Source: an uncultured Subdoligranulum sp.
Lineage (GTDB): Bacteria > Bacillota_A > Clostridia > Oscillospirales > Ruminococcaceae
DNA: 5,300 bases
NCBI RefSeq assembly: GCF_937890665.1
Contig: NZ_CALADU010000322.1
Span: forward strand, 1-5,300
Direction: 5' to 3'
This document shows, piece by piece, positions 1 to 5,154 of the stretch. The position numbers and the translations under genes were made by a program. Within the stretch, counting starts at the first letter, position 1, and each line of letters starts with the position of its first letter. Below the pieces are notes generated by a model that was not told the origin of the DNA, did no database searches, and saw nothing but the letters and a program-made list of their open reading frames with translations.

Positions 1-485
1 TGAGCAAGCTGTGCGAGTACGTGGACGTCTGCATCTCCAACGAGGAGGATGCGAAGGACGTCTTCGGCATCGAGGCCGAAGCCACCGACATCTACGCCGG
101 CGAGATCAACCGCGAGGGCTACAAGAGCGTGGCCAAGCAGTTGGCTGACAAGTTCCACTTCGAGAAGGTGGCCATCACCCTGCGTGAGAGCCATTCTGCT
201 TCTGACAACGGCTGGAGCGCCATGCTCTACGACGTTGCCAGCGACGAGTACGCCTTCAGCAAGAAGTACGAGCTGCGCATCGTGGACCGCGTTGGCGGCG
301 GCGACAGCTTTGGCGGCGGCTTGATCTACGCCCTGCTGAGCGGCAAGTCCACGCAGGAGGCTGTGGAGTTCGCTGTTGCGGCTTCTGCCCTGAAGCACTC
401 CATCGAGGGCGACTTCAACATGGTCACCGTCTCCGAGGTGGAGAAGCTGGCTGGTGGCGACGGTTCCGGCCGTATCCAGCGCTAA
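1..485 (+). CDS. kdgK: PfkB-family sugar kinase, probably 2-keto-3-deoxygluconate kinase (C-terminal part, 5' end outside window)
   Basis: An open frame enters from the left edge (first whole codon at 3) and gives the last 160 residues of a ribokinase/PfkB-family kinase, about half of the usual 310-340. The first visible segment, YVDVCISNEEDA, is the PfkB ISNEE motif. The family's second signature follows as DRVGGGDSFGGGL, whose Asp (codon 303-305) is the expected catalytic base that activates the sugar hydroxyl for phosphate transfer from ATP; the GGGDSF form replaces the commoner GAGDAF. This wording resembles clostridial enzymes that phosphorylate 2-keto-3-deoxygluconate in the cytoplasm during uronate/pectin breakdown, but the sugar-binding N-terminal lobe is missing, so the substrate is an inference and another PfkB sugar kinase remains possible. 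A strong terminator lies 20 bases after the stop, so it is the last gene of its transcript. Confidence 0.82.
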   Translation, partial: SKLCEYVDVCISNEEDAKDVFGIEAEATDIYAGEINREGYKSVAKQLADKFHFEKVAITLRESHSASDNGWSAMLYDVASDEYAFSKKYELRIVDRVGGGDSFGGGLIYALLSGKSTQEAVEFAVAASALKHSIEGDFNMVTVSEVEKLAGGDGSGRIQR

Positions 486-504
486 TTTTTCCCATTGTTT
501 TTCT

Positions 505-539
505 GAAGAGATCCGCGTTTGCGGATCTCTTCTTTTTTT
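505..539 (+). terminator. Rho-independent terminator after the sugar kinase
   Basis: A perfect 12-base-pair stem (GAAGAGATCCGC, 505-516, with GCGGATCTCTTC, 521-532) closes on a GTTT loop and runs into seven T residues (533-539). It sits 20 bases past the kinase stop codon and isolates that gene from the biotin operon that follows. Confidence 0.95.
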
Positions 540-546
540 GCGCCGA

Positions 547-579
547 TTGTCAACCCTAAGCCGCCAATCGCGTTGACAT
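547..579. promoter_or_regulatory. Probable BirA (biotin repressor) operator in front of birA
   Basis: Two half-sites face each other: TTGTCAACC (547-555) and CGTTGACAT (571-579), separated by 15 bases. The core TGTCAAC and GTTGACA are exact reverse complements. The published bacterial BirA site is TTGTAAACC, 14-15 bases, GGTTTACAA, so spacing and most bases agree. The right half contains the whole -35 box of the birA promoter, so bound biotinyl-AMP-BirA dimer would block RNA polymerase. The downstream genes being birA and bioY fits the site. Binding itself is inferred. Confidence 0.8.
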
Positions 580-602
580 TTTTGCAGTGCACGCCCTATA
601 CT
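573..602 (+). promoter_or_regulatory. Sigma-A-type promoter of birA-bioY
   Basis: A consensus -35 box TTGACA (573-578) and a near-consensus -10 box TATACT (597-602) are 18 bases apart. Transcription should begin near 608-610, leaving a short leader of about 25 bases before the TTG start. The -35 box is embedded in the right half of the BirA operator. Confidence 0.85.
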
Positions 603-617
603 GGAATGGTGGCATGC

Positions 618-626
618 AAAGGAGGG
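618..626 (+). promoter_or_regulatory. Ribosome binding site that fixes the birA TTG start
   Basis: AAAGGAGGG matches the 16S anti-Shine-Dalgarno almost fully and ends 6 bases before the TTG at 633. An in-frame ATG at 606 is rejected because it falls on the predicted transcription start and would have this site inside its coding region. Confidence 0.85.
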
Positions 627-632
627 AGCACT

Positions 633-1625
633 TTGGTCAAATCGCAGGTCCTTACCGCGTTGGAGGAAGCCCGCGGGCACTACCTTTCGGGACAGGAGTT
701 GGCGCAGCGGTTGGGGGTCAGCCGCACCGCCGTCTGGAAAGCGGTTGCTTCGCTGCGGGCCGACGGCGTGCCTATTCAAGCCGTCACCAACCGGGGCTAT
801 ACCCTCTCCCCTGACGCGGACGTGCTCCATGCCGATGCCATTGCCGCGCTTCTGCCGCCTGATACAGCCAAGGATCTGCGGATCGAAGTATACGACCGCC
901 TGCCCGGCACCAACGCGGCCCTGCGGGCCCGGGCCGATGCCACGGTTCCCGAAGGGTTGGTCCTGATCGCCCAAGCCCAATCCGCCGGGCGGGGACGCAG
1001 CGGACGCAGCTTTTTCTCCCCACCGGGCGGGCTTTATCTGAGCTTGCTGCTTCGTCCCGAGCTAGCTGCCCGACAAGCGGTATTCTTAACCGTCATGGCC
1101 GCCGTCGCGGCCGCCCGAGCCTGCGAGTCGGTTTGTGGCGGCACCATTCAGATCAAATGGGTCAACGACCTATGGAAGAATGGTAAAAAGGTATGCGGCA
1201 TCCTGACCGAGGCTTCGATGGATGTGGAGTCGGGCCTGTTGGAATACGCCATTGTGGGGCTGGGCTTCAATCTTTTGCCCCCGCCGGACGGCTGGCCTGC
1301 CGAATTGCAGGGCATCGCCGGCAGTTTGTTTGAAACCACGCCGCCCACAGGCGCCCGCACCCAACTGGCCGCCGCCTTTTTACATGAATTTTGGTCTCTC
1401 TACCGCCACGGTCGCCCCCAAGACTATCTGCCCGACTACCGCGCCCGGCAGGTCTTGCCCGGCCGTCTGGTGGAAGTCCGCCCCGGGCGGGGTTCCCCCT
1501 ACCGTGCCACGGCTGTGGCTTTGGACGAAGAATGCCGCTTGTTGGTGCGCCCCGAAGGCAGCCAATATTTGGTTGCTCTGCAAAGCGGCGAGGTTCAAAT
1601 CGTACCCCAACCCAATCTGAATTGA
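633..1625 (+). CDS. birA: Bifunctional biotin-protein ligase / biotin operon repressor
   Basis: The 330-residue protein (TTG start chosen from the strong ribosome binding site) has the group II BirA layout. Residues 18-45 form a helix-turn-helix (LAQRLGVSRTAVWKAV) followed by a wing ending NRGY at 53-56. The catalytic domain carries the biotin/AMP loop GRGRSGR (119-125), KWVNDL (175-180, where many homologues have KWPND), the KKVCGIL segment (185-191) with the conserved lysine, and GLGFNL. The last ~50 residues match the small C-terminal beta-barrel. It makes biotinyl-AMP from biotin and ATP, transfers biotin to carboxylase carrier lysines, and as the loaded dimer represses biotin genes. The operator overlapping its own promoter implies self-repression. 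bioY follows after 14 bases in the same transcript. Cytoplasmic. Confidence 0.95.
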   Translation: MVKSQVLTALEEARGHYLSGQELAQRLGVSRTAVWKAVASLRADGVPIQAVTNRGYTLSPDADVLHADAIAALLPPDTAKDLRIEVYDRLPGTNAALRARADATVPEGLVLIAQAQSAGRGRSGRSFFSPPGGLYLSLLLRPELAARQAVFLTVMAAVAAARACESVCGGTIQIKWVNDLWKNGKKVCGILTEASMDVESGLLEYAIVGLGFNLLPPPDGWPAELQGIAGSLFETTPPTGARTQLAAAFLHEFWSLYRHGRPQDYLPDYRARQVLPGRLVEVRPGRGSPYRATAVALDEECRLLVRPEGSQYLVALQSGEVQIVPQPNLN

Positions 1626-1639
1626 AAGGAAGTTTTTCC

Positions 1640-2188
1640 ATGTATACCACATCCGTTACCCGTGTGCGCCGTCTTGTGCTGTGTGCGCTTTTTGCCGCTC
1701 TGGCCGCCATCTGTAGCCAAATCGCCATTCCCATGCCCTGGGGTGTCCCCATCAATTTGGCGGTCTTTGCCGCCTGCATGGCCGGCAGTATGCTGGGACC
1801 GGTTTGGGGCACCGCCAGTCTGGCCGTCTATGTGGCACTGGCCGCGATTGGGGTGCCGGTGCTGGCCGGATTTCAAGGCGGACCGGCGGCGATCTTTGGA
1901 AAAACCGGCGGTTATGCCGTGGGATACATTCTGACGGCATTGTTCACCGGCCTTCTGGCCCGCCTGCTGGGACGCCGCTTTGTCCCGCTTTGTGTGGCGA
2001 TGGCCGTGGGCTGTGCCGCCTGTTACCTGTTGGGTACCCTCTGGTTCATGTTTCTGACCCACAGCACGCTTCTGGTGGCGCTGAGCCTTTGCGTACTGCC
2101 CTACCTGCCGGCAGACGCCCTGAAAATTGCATTGGCCGCACTGCTGACCATCCAGTTGGACCGGCGCTTGCCCCACGGATTGCTTTAA
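1640..2188 (+). CDS. bioY: BioY, biotin-binding S component of an ECF transporter
   Basis: The 182-residue protein is almost wholly hydrophobic, with about six predicted membrane segments, the usual size and shape of BioY. The start is the ATG at 1640, preceded by GAAAGGAAG (1624-1632). Family features seen are the PINLAVFAA segment (about 37-45), the AAIGVPVLAGF stretch (about 68-78) and GGPAAIFGKTGGY (about 80-92), which corresponds to the strongly conserved biotin-pocket region of BioY. It binds biotin in the membrane and needs an energising module (EcfA, EcfA', EcfT); none is encoded here, so it probably shares the general module encoded elsewhere. Co-transcription with birA puts uptake under BirA control. 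No biotin synthesis genes are visible, in keeping with but not proving biotin salvage. Confidence 0.95.
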   Translation: MYTTSVTRVRRLVLCALFAALAAICSQIAIPMPWGVPINLAVFAACMAGSMLGPVWGTASLAVYVALAAIGVPVLAGFQGGPAAIFGKTGGYAVGYILTALFTGLLARLLGRRFVPLCVAMAVGCAACYLLGTLWFMFLTHSTLLVALSLCVLPYLPADALKIALAALLTIQLDRRLPHGLL

Positions 2189-2196
2189 CCGCTTTG

Positions 2197-2218
2197 ACCG
2201 CCCTTCGGGGCGGTTTTT
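2197..2218 (+). terminator. Rho-independent terminator of birA-bioY
   Basis: ACCGCCC (2197-2203) pairs with GGGCGGT (2208-2214) around a stable TTCG tetraloop, followed by TTTT. It lies 8 bases after the bioY stop. Confidence 0.92.
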
Positions 2219-2220
2219 GT

Positions 2221-2249
2221 TTGCGTTGCCGGGCCAAACGTGTTATACT
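2221..2249 (+). promoter_or_regulatory. Promoter of ruvX-uppS (extended -10)
   Basis: The -10 box TATACT (2244-2249) is preceded by TGT (2241-2243), the TGn of an extended -10. Seventeen bases upstream is TTGCGT (2221-2226), a weak -35 matching only the TTG. The predicted transcription start is near 2256. The promoter begins directly after the T-run of the bioY terminator. Confidence 0.7.
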
Positions 2250-2267
2250 GAAGCCAATCCCATGACC

Positions 2268-2274
2268 AAAGGAG
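2268..2274 (+). promoter_or_regulatory. Ribosome binding site that fixes the ruvX start
   Basis: AAAGGAG ends 8 bases before the ATG at 2283. An earlier in-frame ATG at 2262 would lie upstream of this site and within a few bases of the predicted transcription start, so it is not used. Confidence 0.8.
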
Positions 2275-2282
2275 ATTGCGCA

Positions 2283-2753
2283 ATGAAATGGCTTGCCGTT
2301 GACTACGGGGACAGCCGCACCGGATTGGCCGGTTGCGATGCTTCGGAGACCATCACCAGCCCCATCACACCGCAGATCGAGGAAAAAAGTATGAACAAGG
2401 TCGCCGCTGCGGTCACTGCCGTGGCCGTCCAGCGGGGCGCTGAGGGAATCGTTTGCGGTCTGCCCAAAAATATGGACGGCACCGAAGGTTCCCGTGCCGC
2501 CAAAAGCCGCCGCTTTGCCCAGCGGTTGGCCAACGCTGCCGGTTGTGCCGTGGTGCTGTGGGATGAACGCCGCACTACCGTTTCTGCCGCCGCCATTTTG
2601 GCGGACAACAACACCTTTGGCCAAAAACGCAAAGAGCGGCTGGATTCCGTTTCCGCCGCCGTGATTCTGGAGAGTTTTCTCAACTGGCGCGCCCATCATC
2701 CAGATGAAGAGCCGCCCGAGCTGTTACAGCCTCAACCTTCTGAAAATACGTAA
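2283..2753 (+). CDS. ruvX: YqgF/RuvX-type RNase H-fold nuclease (putative pre-16S rRNA nuclease / Holliday junction resolvase)
   Basis: The 156-residue protein has all motifs of the YqgF family in order: LAVDYGDSRTGLA (4-16) with the first catalytic Asp7, GIVCGLPKNMDGTEG (55-69), the DERRTT motif (94-99), and LDSVSAAVIL with Asp121. The acidic residues would hold metal ions in an RNase H-like fold. Homologues act in maturation of the 16S rRNA 5' end (E. coli YqgF); a role as Holliday junction resolvase was the older proposal. Length is slightly above the usual 135-150 because of a charged, Pro-rich C-terminal tail (PDEEPPELLQPQ). uppS follows 18 bases later with no terminator, so the two are probably one transcript. 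In many Firmicutes ruvX sits next to a DUF1292 gene; here such a gene lies about 1.8 kb downstream. Confidence 0.93.
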   Translation: MKWLAVDYGDSRTGLAGCDASETITSPITPQIEEKSMNKVAAAVTAVAVQRGAEGIVCGLPKNMDGTEGSRAAKSRRFAQRLANAAGCAVVLWDERRTTVSAAAILADNNTFGQKRKERLDSVSAAVILESFLNWRAHHPDEEPPELLQPQPSENT

Positions 2754-2771
2754 ACAAAGGAGTTTCCTGCC

Positions 2772-3497
2772 ATGCCCAACGATACTGCTTCTCGTATTCC
2801 CACCCATGCCGCCATCATCGTGGACGGCAACCGCCGCTGGGCTCGTCAGCGTATGCTGCCCGCCAGCTTCGGTCACAAGGCGGGATTTGACCGTCTGAAA
2901 GAAATCACCCGCTATGCCGTGGGGGATCGCGGTGTTCATGTGCTTTCTCTCTATGTTTTTTCCACAGAGAACTTTGCCCGGGACGCCAAGGAAGTCGGCT
3001 ATCTGATGGATCTGTTTGCCAACAACTTCCGTACCATTGCCGACGAGATGAACGAACGCGGCTGTCAGGTCCTTTTCAGCGGCCGTCGGGAAGGATTGCA
3101 GCAGCGTGTGCTGGACGCCATGGATTACATGATGGACCTGACCAAGGATAACACCAAGGGCATTGTGAACTTCTGCCTGAACTATGGCAGCCACGCCGAA
3201 CTGACCGATGCGGTGCGCGGCATTGCCCGGGAAGTACAGGCCGGCACCTTGAACCCGGAGGCCATCGATGAAAAAACCATCGAAAGCCATCTGTACCGTC
3301 AGTTGCCGCCGGTGGACCTAATGATCCGTACCAGCGGCGAAGAACGGCTCTCCAACTTCCTGCTGTGGCAGTGTGCCTATGCGGAGTTCTACTTTACGCC
3401 GGTGCTTTTCCCCGATTTTACCAAAGAGTGCTTTGACCAAGCACTGGAAGAATATGCCCGCCGAGACCGCCGCATGGGGGGCAACACCAAGAAATAA
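2772..3497 (+). CDS. uppS: Isoprenyl transferase (undecaprenyl diphosphate synthase)
   Basis: This 241-residue protein is a full-length cis-prenyltransferase. It adds eight isopentenyl units to farnesyl diphosphate to make the C55 lipid carrier for peptidoglycan and other wall polymers, at the inner face of the membrane. Visible motifs: HAAIIVDGNRRWA (12-24) with catalytic Asp18 and Asn20, GHKAG (34-38), FSTEN (63-67), and DLMIRTSGEERLSNFLLWQ (182-200) with the diphosphate-binding Arg186, Arg192 and Ser194, then Glu205 in the AEFYF segment. Two small departures from the common text are Val17 for Met in IIMDGN and RTSGE for RTGGE. AAAGGAG (2756-2762) precedes the ATG by 9 bases. The usual cdsA/dxr neighbours are absent: a terminator and a convergent gene follow. 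Confidence 0.95.
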   Translation: MPNDTASRIPTHAAIIVDGNRRWARQRMLPASFGHKAGFDRLKEITRYAVGDRGVHVLSLYVFSTENFARDAKEVGYLMDLFANNFRTIADEMNERGCQVLFSGRREGLQQRVLDAMDYMMDLTKDNTKGIVNFCLNYGSHAELTDAVRGIAREVQAGTLNPEAIDEKTIESHLYRQLPPVDLMIRTSGEERLSNFLLWQCAYAEFYFTPVLFPDFTKECFDQALEEYARRDRRMGGNTKK

Positions 3498-3510
3498 CAG
3501 CACTTATACC

Positions 3511-3562
3511 AAAAAGTCCCTGCGCACTTTGGCAGATTTGCCAAGCGTGCGCAGGGATTTTT
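3511..3562. terminator. Two-way terminator between uppS and the convergent isomerase gene
   Basis: TCCCTGCGCAC (3517-3527) pairs with GTGCGCAGGGA (3547-3557), 11 pairs. Inside, TTGGCA (3529-3534) pairs with TGCCAA (3539-3544) around GATT. The plus strand continues into TTTTT (3558-3562). On the minus strand the A-run at 3511-3515 supplies the T-run. The hairpin starts 19 bases after uppS and lies 28 bases past the isomerase stop, so it can end both transcripts. Confidence 0.92.
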
Positions 3563-3590
3563 CTGCATATGCTAAGGGTAGAGGGCTGCA

Positions 3591-4406
3591 TCAGCCCACA
3601 GCGTCTTCCTCTGCGGCGGAATCTGCCGTGTCGGTGCTGTCGCTTTGGGCCTCCAATTTCTCTGTCGTGGGACCCGGATAGGTGGCAATGGTCACCTGCT
3701 GGATGGTAATGGTATCCTCCTCGGTGGGACGCCAAGTTTCGTTGCCGTCCTCATCCTGCTCGGTATCTACGCAGGCCATGGCATCCACCACATCCATGCC
3801 TTCATACACCTGCCCAAACACCGTGTCGGTGTTATCCAGATAGGGCAGTCCGCCGGCGGCGGCATAGGCTTGAATTTGGGCTTCGCTGTAACCGTTCTGG
3901 GCCATCTGTTCCTGTTGGGTCGCATCCACGCTGTCGGGCAGCGCCTCCACAAAGTAGAACTGGCTGTTGCCGCCGCTCACGTCGCCCCCCGACGCAAAGG
4001 CGGCACACAGGGCCCCCGCGTAATGTTTGAGCCCGGCATCCGCTTCCAACGGGTAGGGGTTATTGCTCCAAATCGTGGAGCCGCCCGTACCGGTGCCGGT
4101 GGCATCGCCCCCTTGCACCGCGAAACCGTACTGGCTGCGCCAGATCACCGTACCGTCATAGTACCCCGAACGAGCCAGCCCTACGAAATTGTAGACGGCC
4201 ATGGGTGCCGCATCAGGGTACAGCACCGCCCGCACTTCCCCCAGATTGGTGGTGAAAATCGCGATCAAATCCCCTTCCGAAGGCGTGGCAAACTGGCGTT
4301 CTTCGCTGGTGACTTCGGCTCGCTTGGGCGCGGACTTTCCGTTCCCGCCGCAGCCGCACAATACAACAAGCGACAGCGCCATCGCCGCACAGGCGATCTT
4401 CTTCAT
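3591..4406 (-). CDS. Cyclophilin-type peptidyl-prolyl cis-trans isomerase, secreted lipoprotein
   Basis: The 271-residue product starts with a lipoprotein signal peptide: MKK, a hydrophobic stretch, then LCGC with Cys19 the likely lipidated residue, and a Gly/Lys/Pro linker. Residues about 46-240 are a cyclophilin domain: TNLGEVRAVLYPDAAP (53-68), WRSQYGFAVQGGD (89-101) with Arg90 and Gln98 matching the catalytic Arg and Gln of cyclophilin A, NSQFYFV (147-153) for GSQFFI, and VFGQVYEGMDVVD (196-208). A Gln/Ala-rich insert (about 160-187) and an acidic Ser/Asp/Glu/Thr tail (about 251-271) are present. The His normally before the catalytic Arg is Trp89. It probably speeds proline isomerisation in proteins folding outside the membrane. 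The ATG has a GGGGAGGG site 6 bases upstream. Single-gene transcript, divergent from the DUF1292 gene. Confidence 0.92.
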   Translation of the reverse strand: MKKIACAAMALSLVVLCGCGGNGKSAPKRAEVTSEERQFATPSEGDLIAIFTTNLGEVRAVLYPDAAPMAVYNFVGLARSGYYDGTVIWRSQYGFAVQGGDATGTGTGGSTIWSNNPYPLEADAGLKHYAGALCAAFASGGDVSGGNSQFYFVEALPDSVDATQQEQMAQNGYSEAQIQAYAAAGGLPYLDNTDTVFGQVYEGMDVVDAMACVDTEQDEDGNETWRPTEEDTITIQQVTIATYPGPTTEKLEAQSDSTDTADSAAEEDAVG

Positions 4407-4447
4407 GGCTGGCCCTCCCCGGATTCCAAAAATTTGTAATTACTTAT

Positions 4448-4476
4448 AGTATAGCACACTTCACGCGCTATGAACA
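4448..4476 (-). promoter_or_regulatory. Promoter of the isomerase gene (minus strand)
   Basis: Reading the minus strand, TATACT (4453-4448) is preceded by TGC (4456-4454), an extended -10. Seventeen bases further up is TGTTCA (4476-4471), a weak -35 with three matches. The leader is about 35 bases. Confidence 0.65.
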
Positions 4477-4479
4477 CCC

Positions 4480-4508
4480 TTGACGTTTTGTGAAAAAAAG
4501 GGTACACT
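4480..4508 (+). promoter_or_regulatory. Promoter of the DUF1292 gene
   Basis: TTGACG (4480-4485, five of six consensus bases) and TACACT (4503-4508) are 17 bases apart. The -35 box is only 3 bases from the -35 box of the divergent isomerase promoter. An A-rich spacer (4490-4498) lies between the boxes. Confidence 0.8.
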
Positions 4509-4546
4509 AAAGGCAGTAAAATTTCCAATCACAGGAGGGACCGACC

Positions 4547-4873
4547 ATGTCTGACGAGCTGAGCCCCGAAATGCTGGAGGAAGCCAAACCCGATCTTCTG
4601 ACGCTGGAGGATGAAGACGGGCAGGAAGTCACCTTTGAGGTCATCGACGCTACCGAAGTTAATGGCACCCGCTATCTGGCGGTGATTCCCTATCAGGAAG
4701 ACCCCGCCAGCCTGCAGGAAGATGCCGAATTGATCCTGATGCGCATCGGCACCGATGACGAAGGCGAATATATGGACATCGTGGATGATGACGAAGAGTT
4801 GCTGACTGTCGGCAAAGTCTTTGAGGAGCGCCTGCGCGCCATGTACGATATCGACGATTCCGAACTGGACTAA
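4547..4873 (+). CDS. DUF1292 family protein (YrzB-like), function unknown
   Basis: The 108-residue protein has the DUF1292 pattern: a short TLEDEDGQEVTFEVID segment (about 19-34), then RYLAVIPYQ (about 42-50), an ILMRIGTDDEGEY stretch and a conserved end V-F-E-E-R-L. It is extremely acidic, with 36 Asp/Glu against 6 Lys/Arg. It has no signal peptide or membrane segment, so it is cytoplasmic. The family has no settled function; in many Firmicutes it is encoded beside ruvX, which fits the nearby ruvX here and suggests a conserved neighbourhood opened by uppS and the isomerase. AGGAGGG (4533-4539) is 7 bases before the ATG. No terminator separates it from the structured RNA that begins 14 bases after its stop. 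Confidence 0.88.
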   Translation: MSDELSPEMLEEAKPDLLTLEDEDGQEVTFEVIDATEVNGTRYLAVIPYQEDPASLQEDAELILMRIGTDDEGEYMDIVDDDEELLTVGKVFEERLRAMYDIDDSELD

Positions 4874-4886
4874 GGTTTCGTACACA

Positions 4887-5075
4887 CCCCTGCTCGGTAC
4901 GACTTGTTGCAGCCTTTATAGAATCCTACTAATCAAATATTGGGAGCCTGTGTCGCTTGCCGGACCGCAGACCTCCCGCTTCGGCGGAAGAAGGGAGCGC
5001 GAACGCAATCGCAGGGCACCCACCTGCCTGTACCGGTAGGTTTTGATTGGCTGCAGACGGCCCAGCGGGGTTTTT
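4887..5075 (+). ncRNA. ssrS: Candidate 6S RNA (long rod-like RNA with central bubble)
   Basis: This non-coding stretch folds back on itself as one long rod. Its ends pair: CCCC-t-GCT (4887-4894) with AGCGGGG (5064-5070), then GGT and CG (4896-4898, 4900-4901) with CGGCC (5058-5062, one T-G pair), TGCAGCC (4908-4914) with GGCTGCA (5049-5055), and AATCAAA (4931-4937) with TTTGATT (5042-5048). A small hairpin, ACCTGCC/GGTAGGT (5022-5028, 5035-5041), sits on the 3' side of an open bubble opposite unpaired 4938-4946. The tip arm is CCTGTG/CGCAGG (4947-4952, 5010-5015), TTGC/GCAA, then CTCCC/GGGAG with CTTC/GAAG. TTTTT (5071-5075) follows the closing pairs. Length (~189) and architecture match 6S RNA, which traps the sigma-A RNA polymerase by imitating an open promoter. 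I see no convincing promoter; it may be read with or processed from the DUF1292 transcript. The class is inferred from the fold. Confidence 0.68.
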
Positions 5076-5085
5076 CTGACATTAC

Positions 5086-5115
5086 ACCCGGACGGCTCAC
5101 CCTGTCCGGGTTTTT
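5086..5115 (+). terminator. Rho-independent terminator downstream of the structured RNA
   Basis: ACCCGGAC (5086-5093) pairs with GTCCGGGT (5104-5111) and is followed by a T-run ending at 5115. It lies 10 bases after the T-run at 5071-5075 and 24 bases before the next ribosome binding site. It may back up termination of the RNA, or act as an attenuator for the gene that follows. Confidence 0.88.
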
Positions 5116-5154
5116 GGGTAGTTTACAAGATTTTGAAGAAAGGAGGAGCCTCTC

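Noticed and set aside
519..632. N-terminal extension of birA from a TTG at 519 or an ATG at 606
   Set aside because: The TTG at 519 lies in the terminator loop and stem, and both starts are upstream of or at the predicted transcription start; the strong ribosome binding site at 618-626 points to the TTG at 633.
1391..1639. Upstream extension of the bioY reading frame inside birA
   Set aside because: It overlaps birA in another frame, has no membrane character, and the ATG at 1640 has a good ribosome binding site and yields a normal-length BioY.
1595..2176. Long minus-strand open frame opposite bioY
   Set aside because: Its Gln/His/Gly-rich translation is typical of the antisense of a hydrophobic GC-rich gene; no ribosome binding site or family resemblance.
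3583..3597. GGGCTG-CAT-CAGCCC hairpin at the isomerase stop codon
   Set aside because: There is no T-run in either direction and the strong two-way terminator nearby explains transcript ends.
3645..4439. Long plus-strand open frame of 264 codons opposite the isomerase gene
   Set aside because: It is the antisense shadow of a clear cyclophilin gene, lacks a ribosome binding site, and its translation has no recognisable domain.
4917..4924. TATAGAAT as a -10 box for a promoter in front of the redoxin gene or a shorter RNA
   Set aside because: No acceptable -35 box is found 16-19 bases upstream, and the string falls inside the unpaired bulge of a rod whose closing stem begins earlier; kept only as a possible alternative start near 4930.
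4887..5115. Known metabolite riboswitch or SRP RNA
   Set aside because: I could not find conserved cores of cobalamin, glycine, SAM or similar riboswitches, nor the SRP tetraloop and loop motif; the end-to-end rod fits 6S RNA better.
5120..5128. AGTTTACAA resembling a BirA half-site before the redoxin gene
   Set aside because: There is no matching left half-site at 14-16 bases spacing, so it is probably chance.
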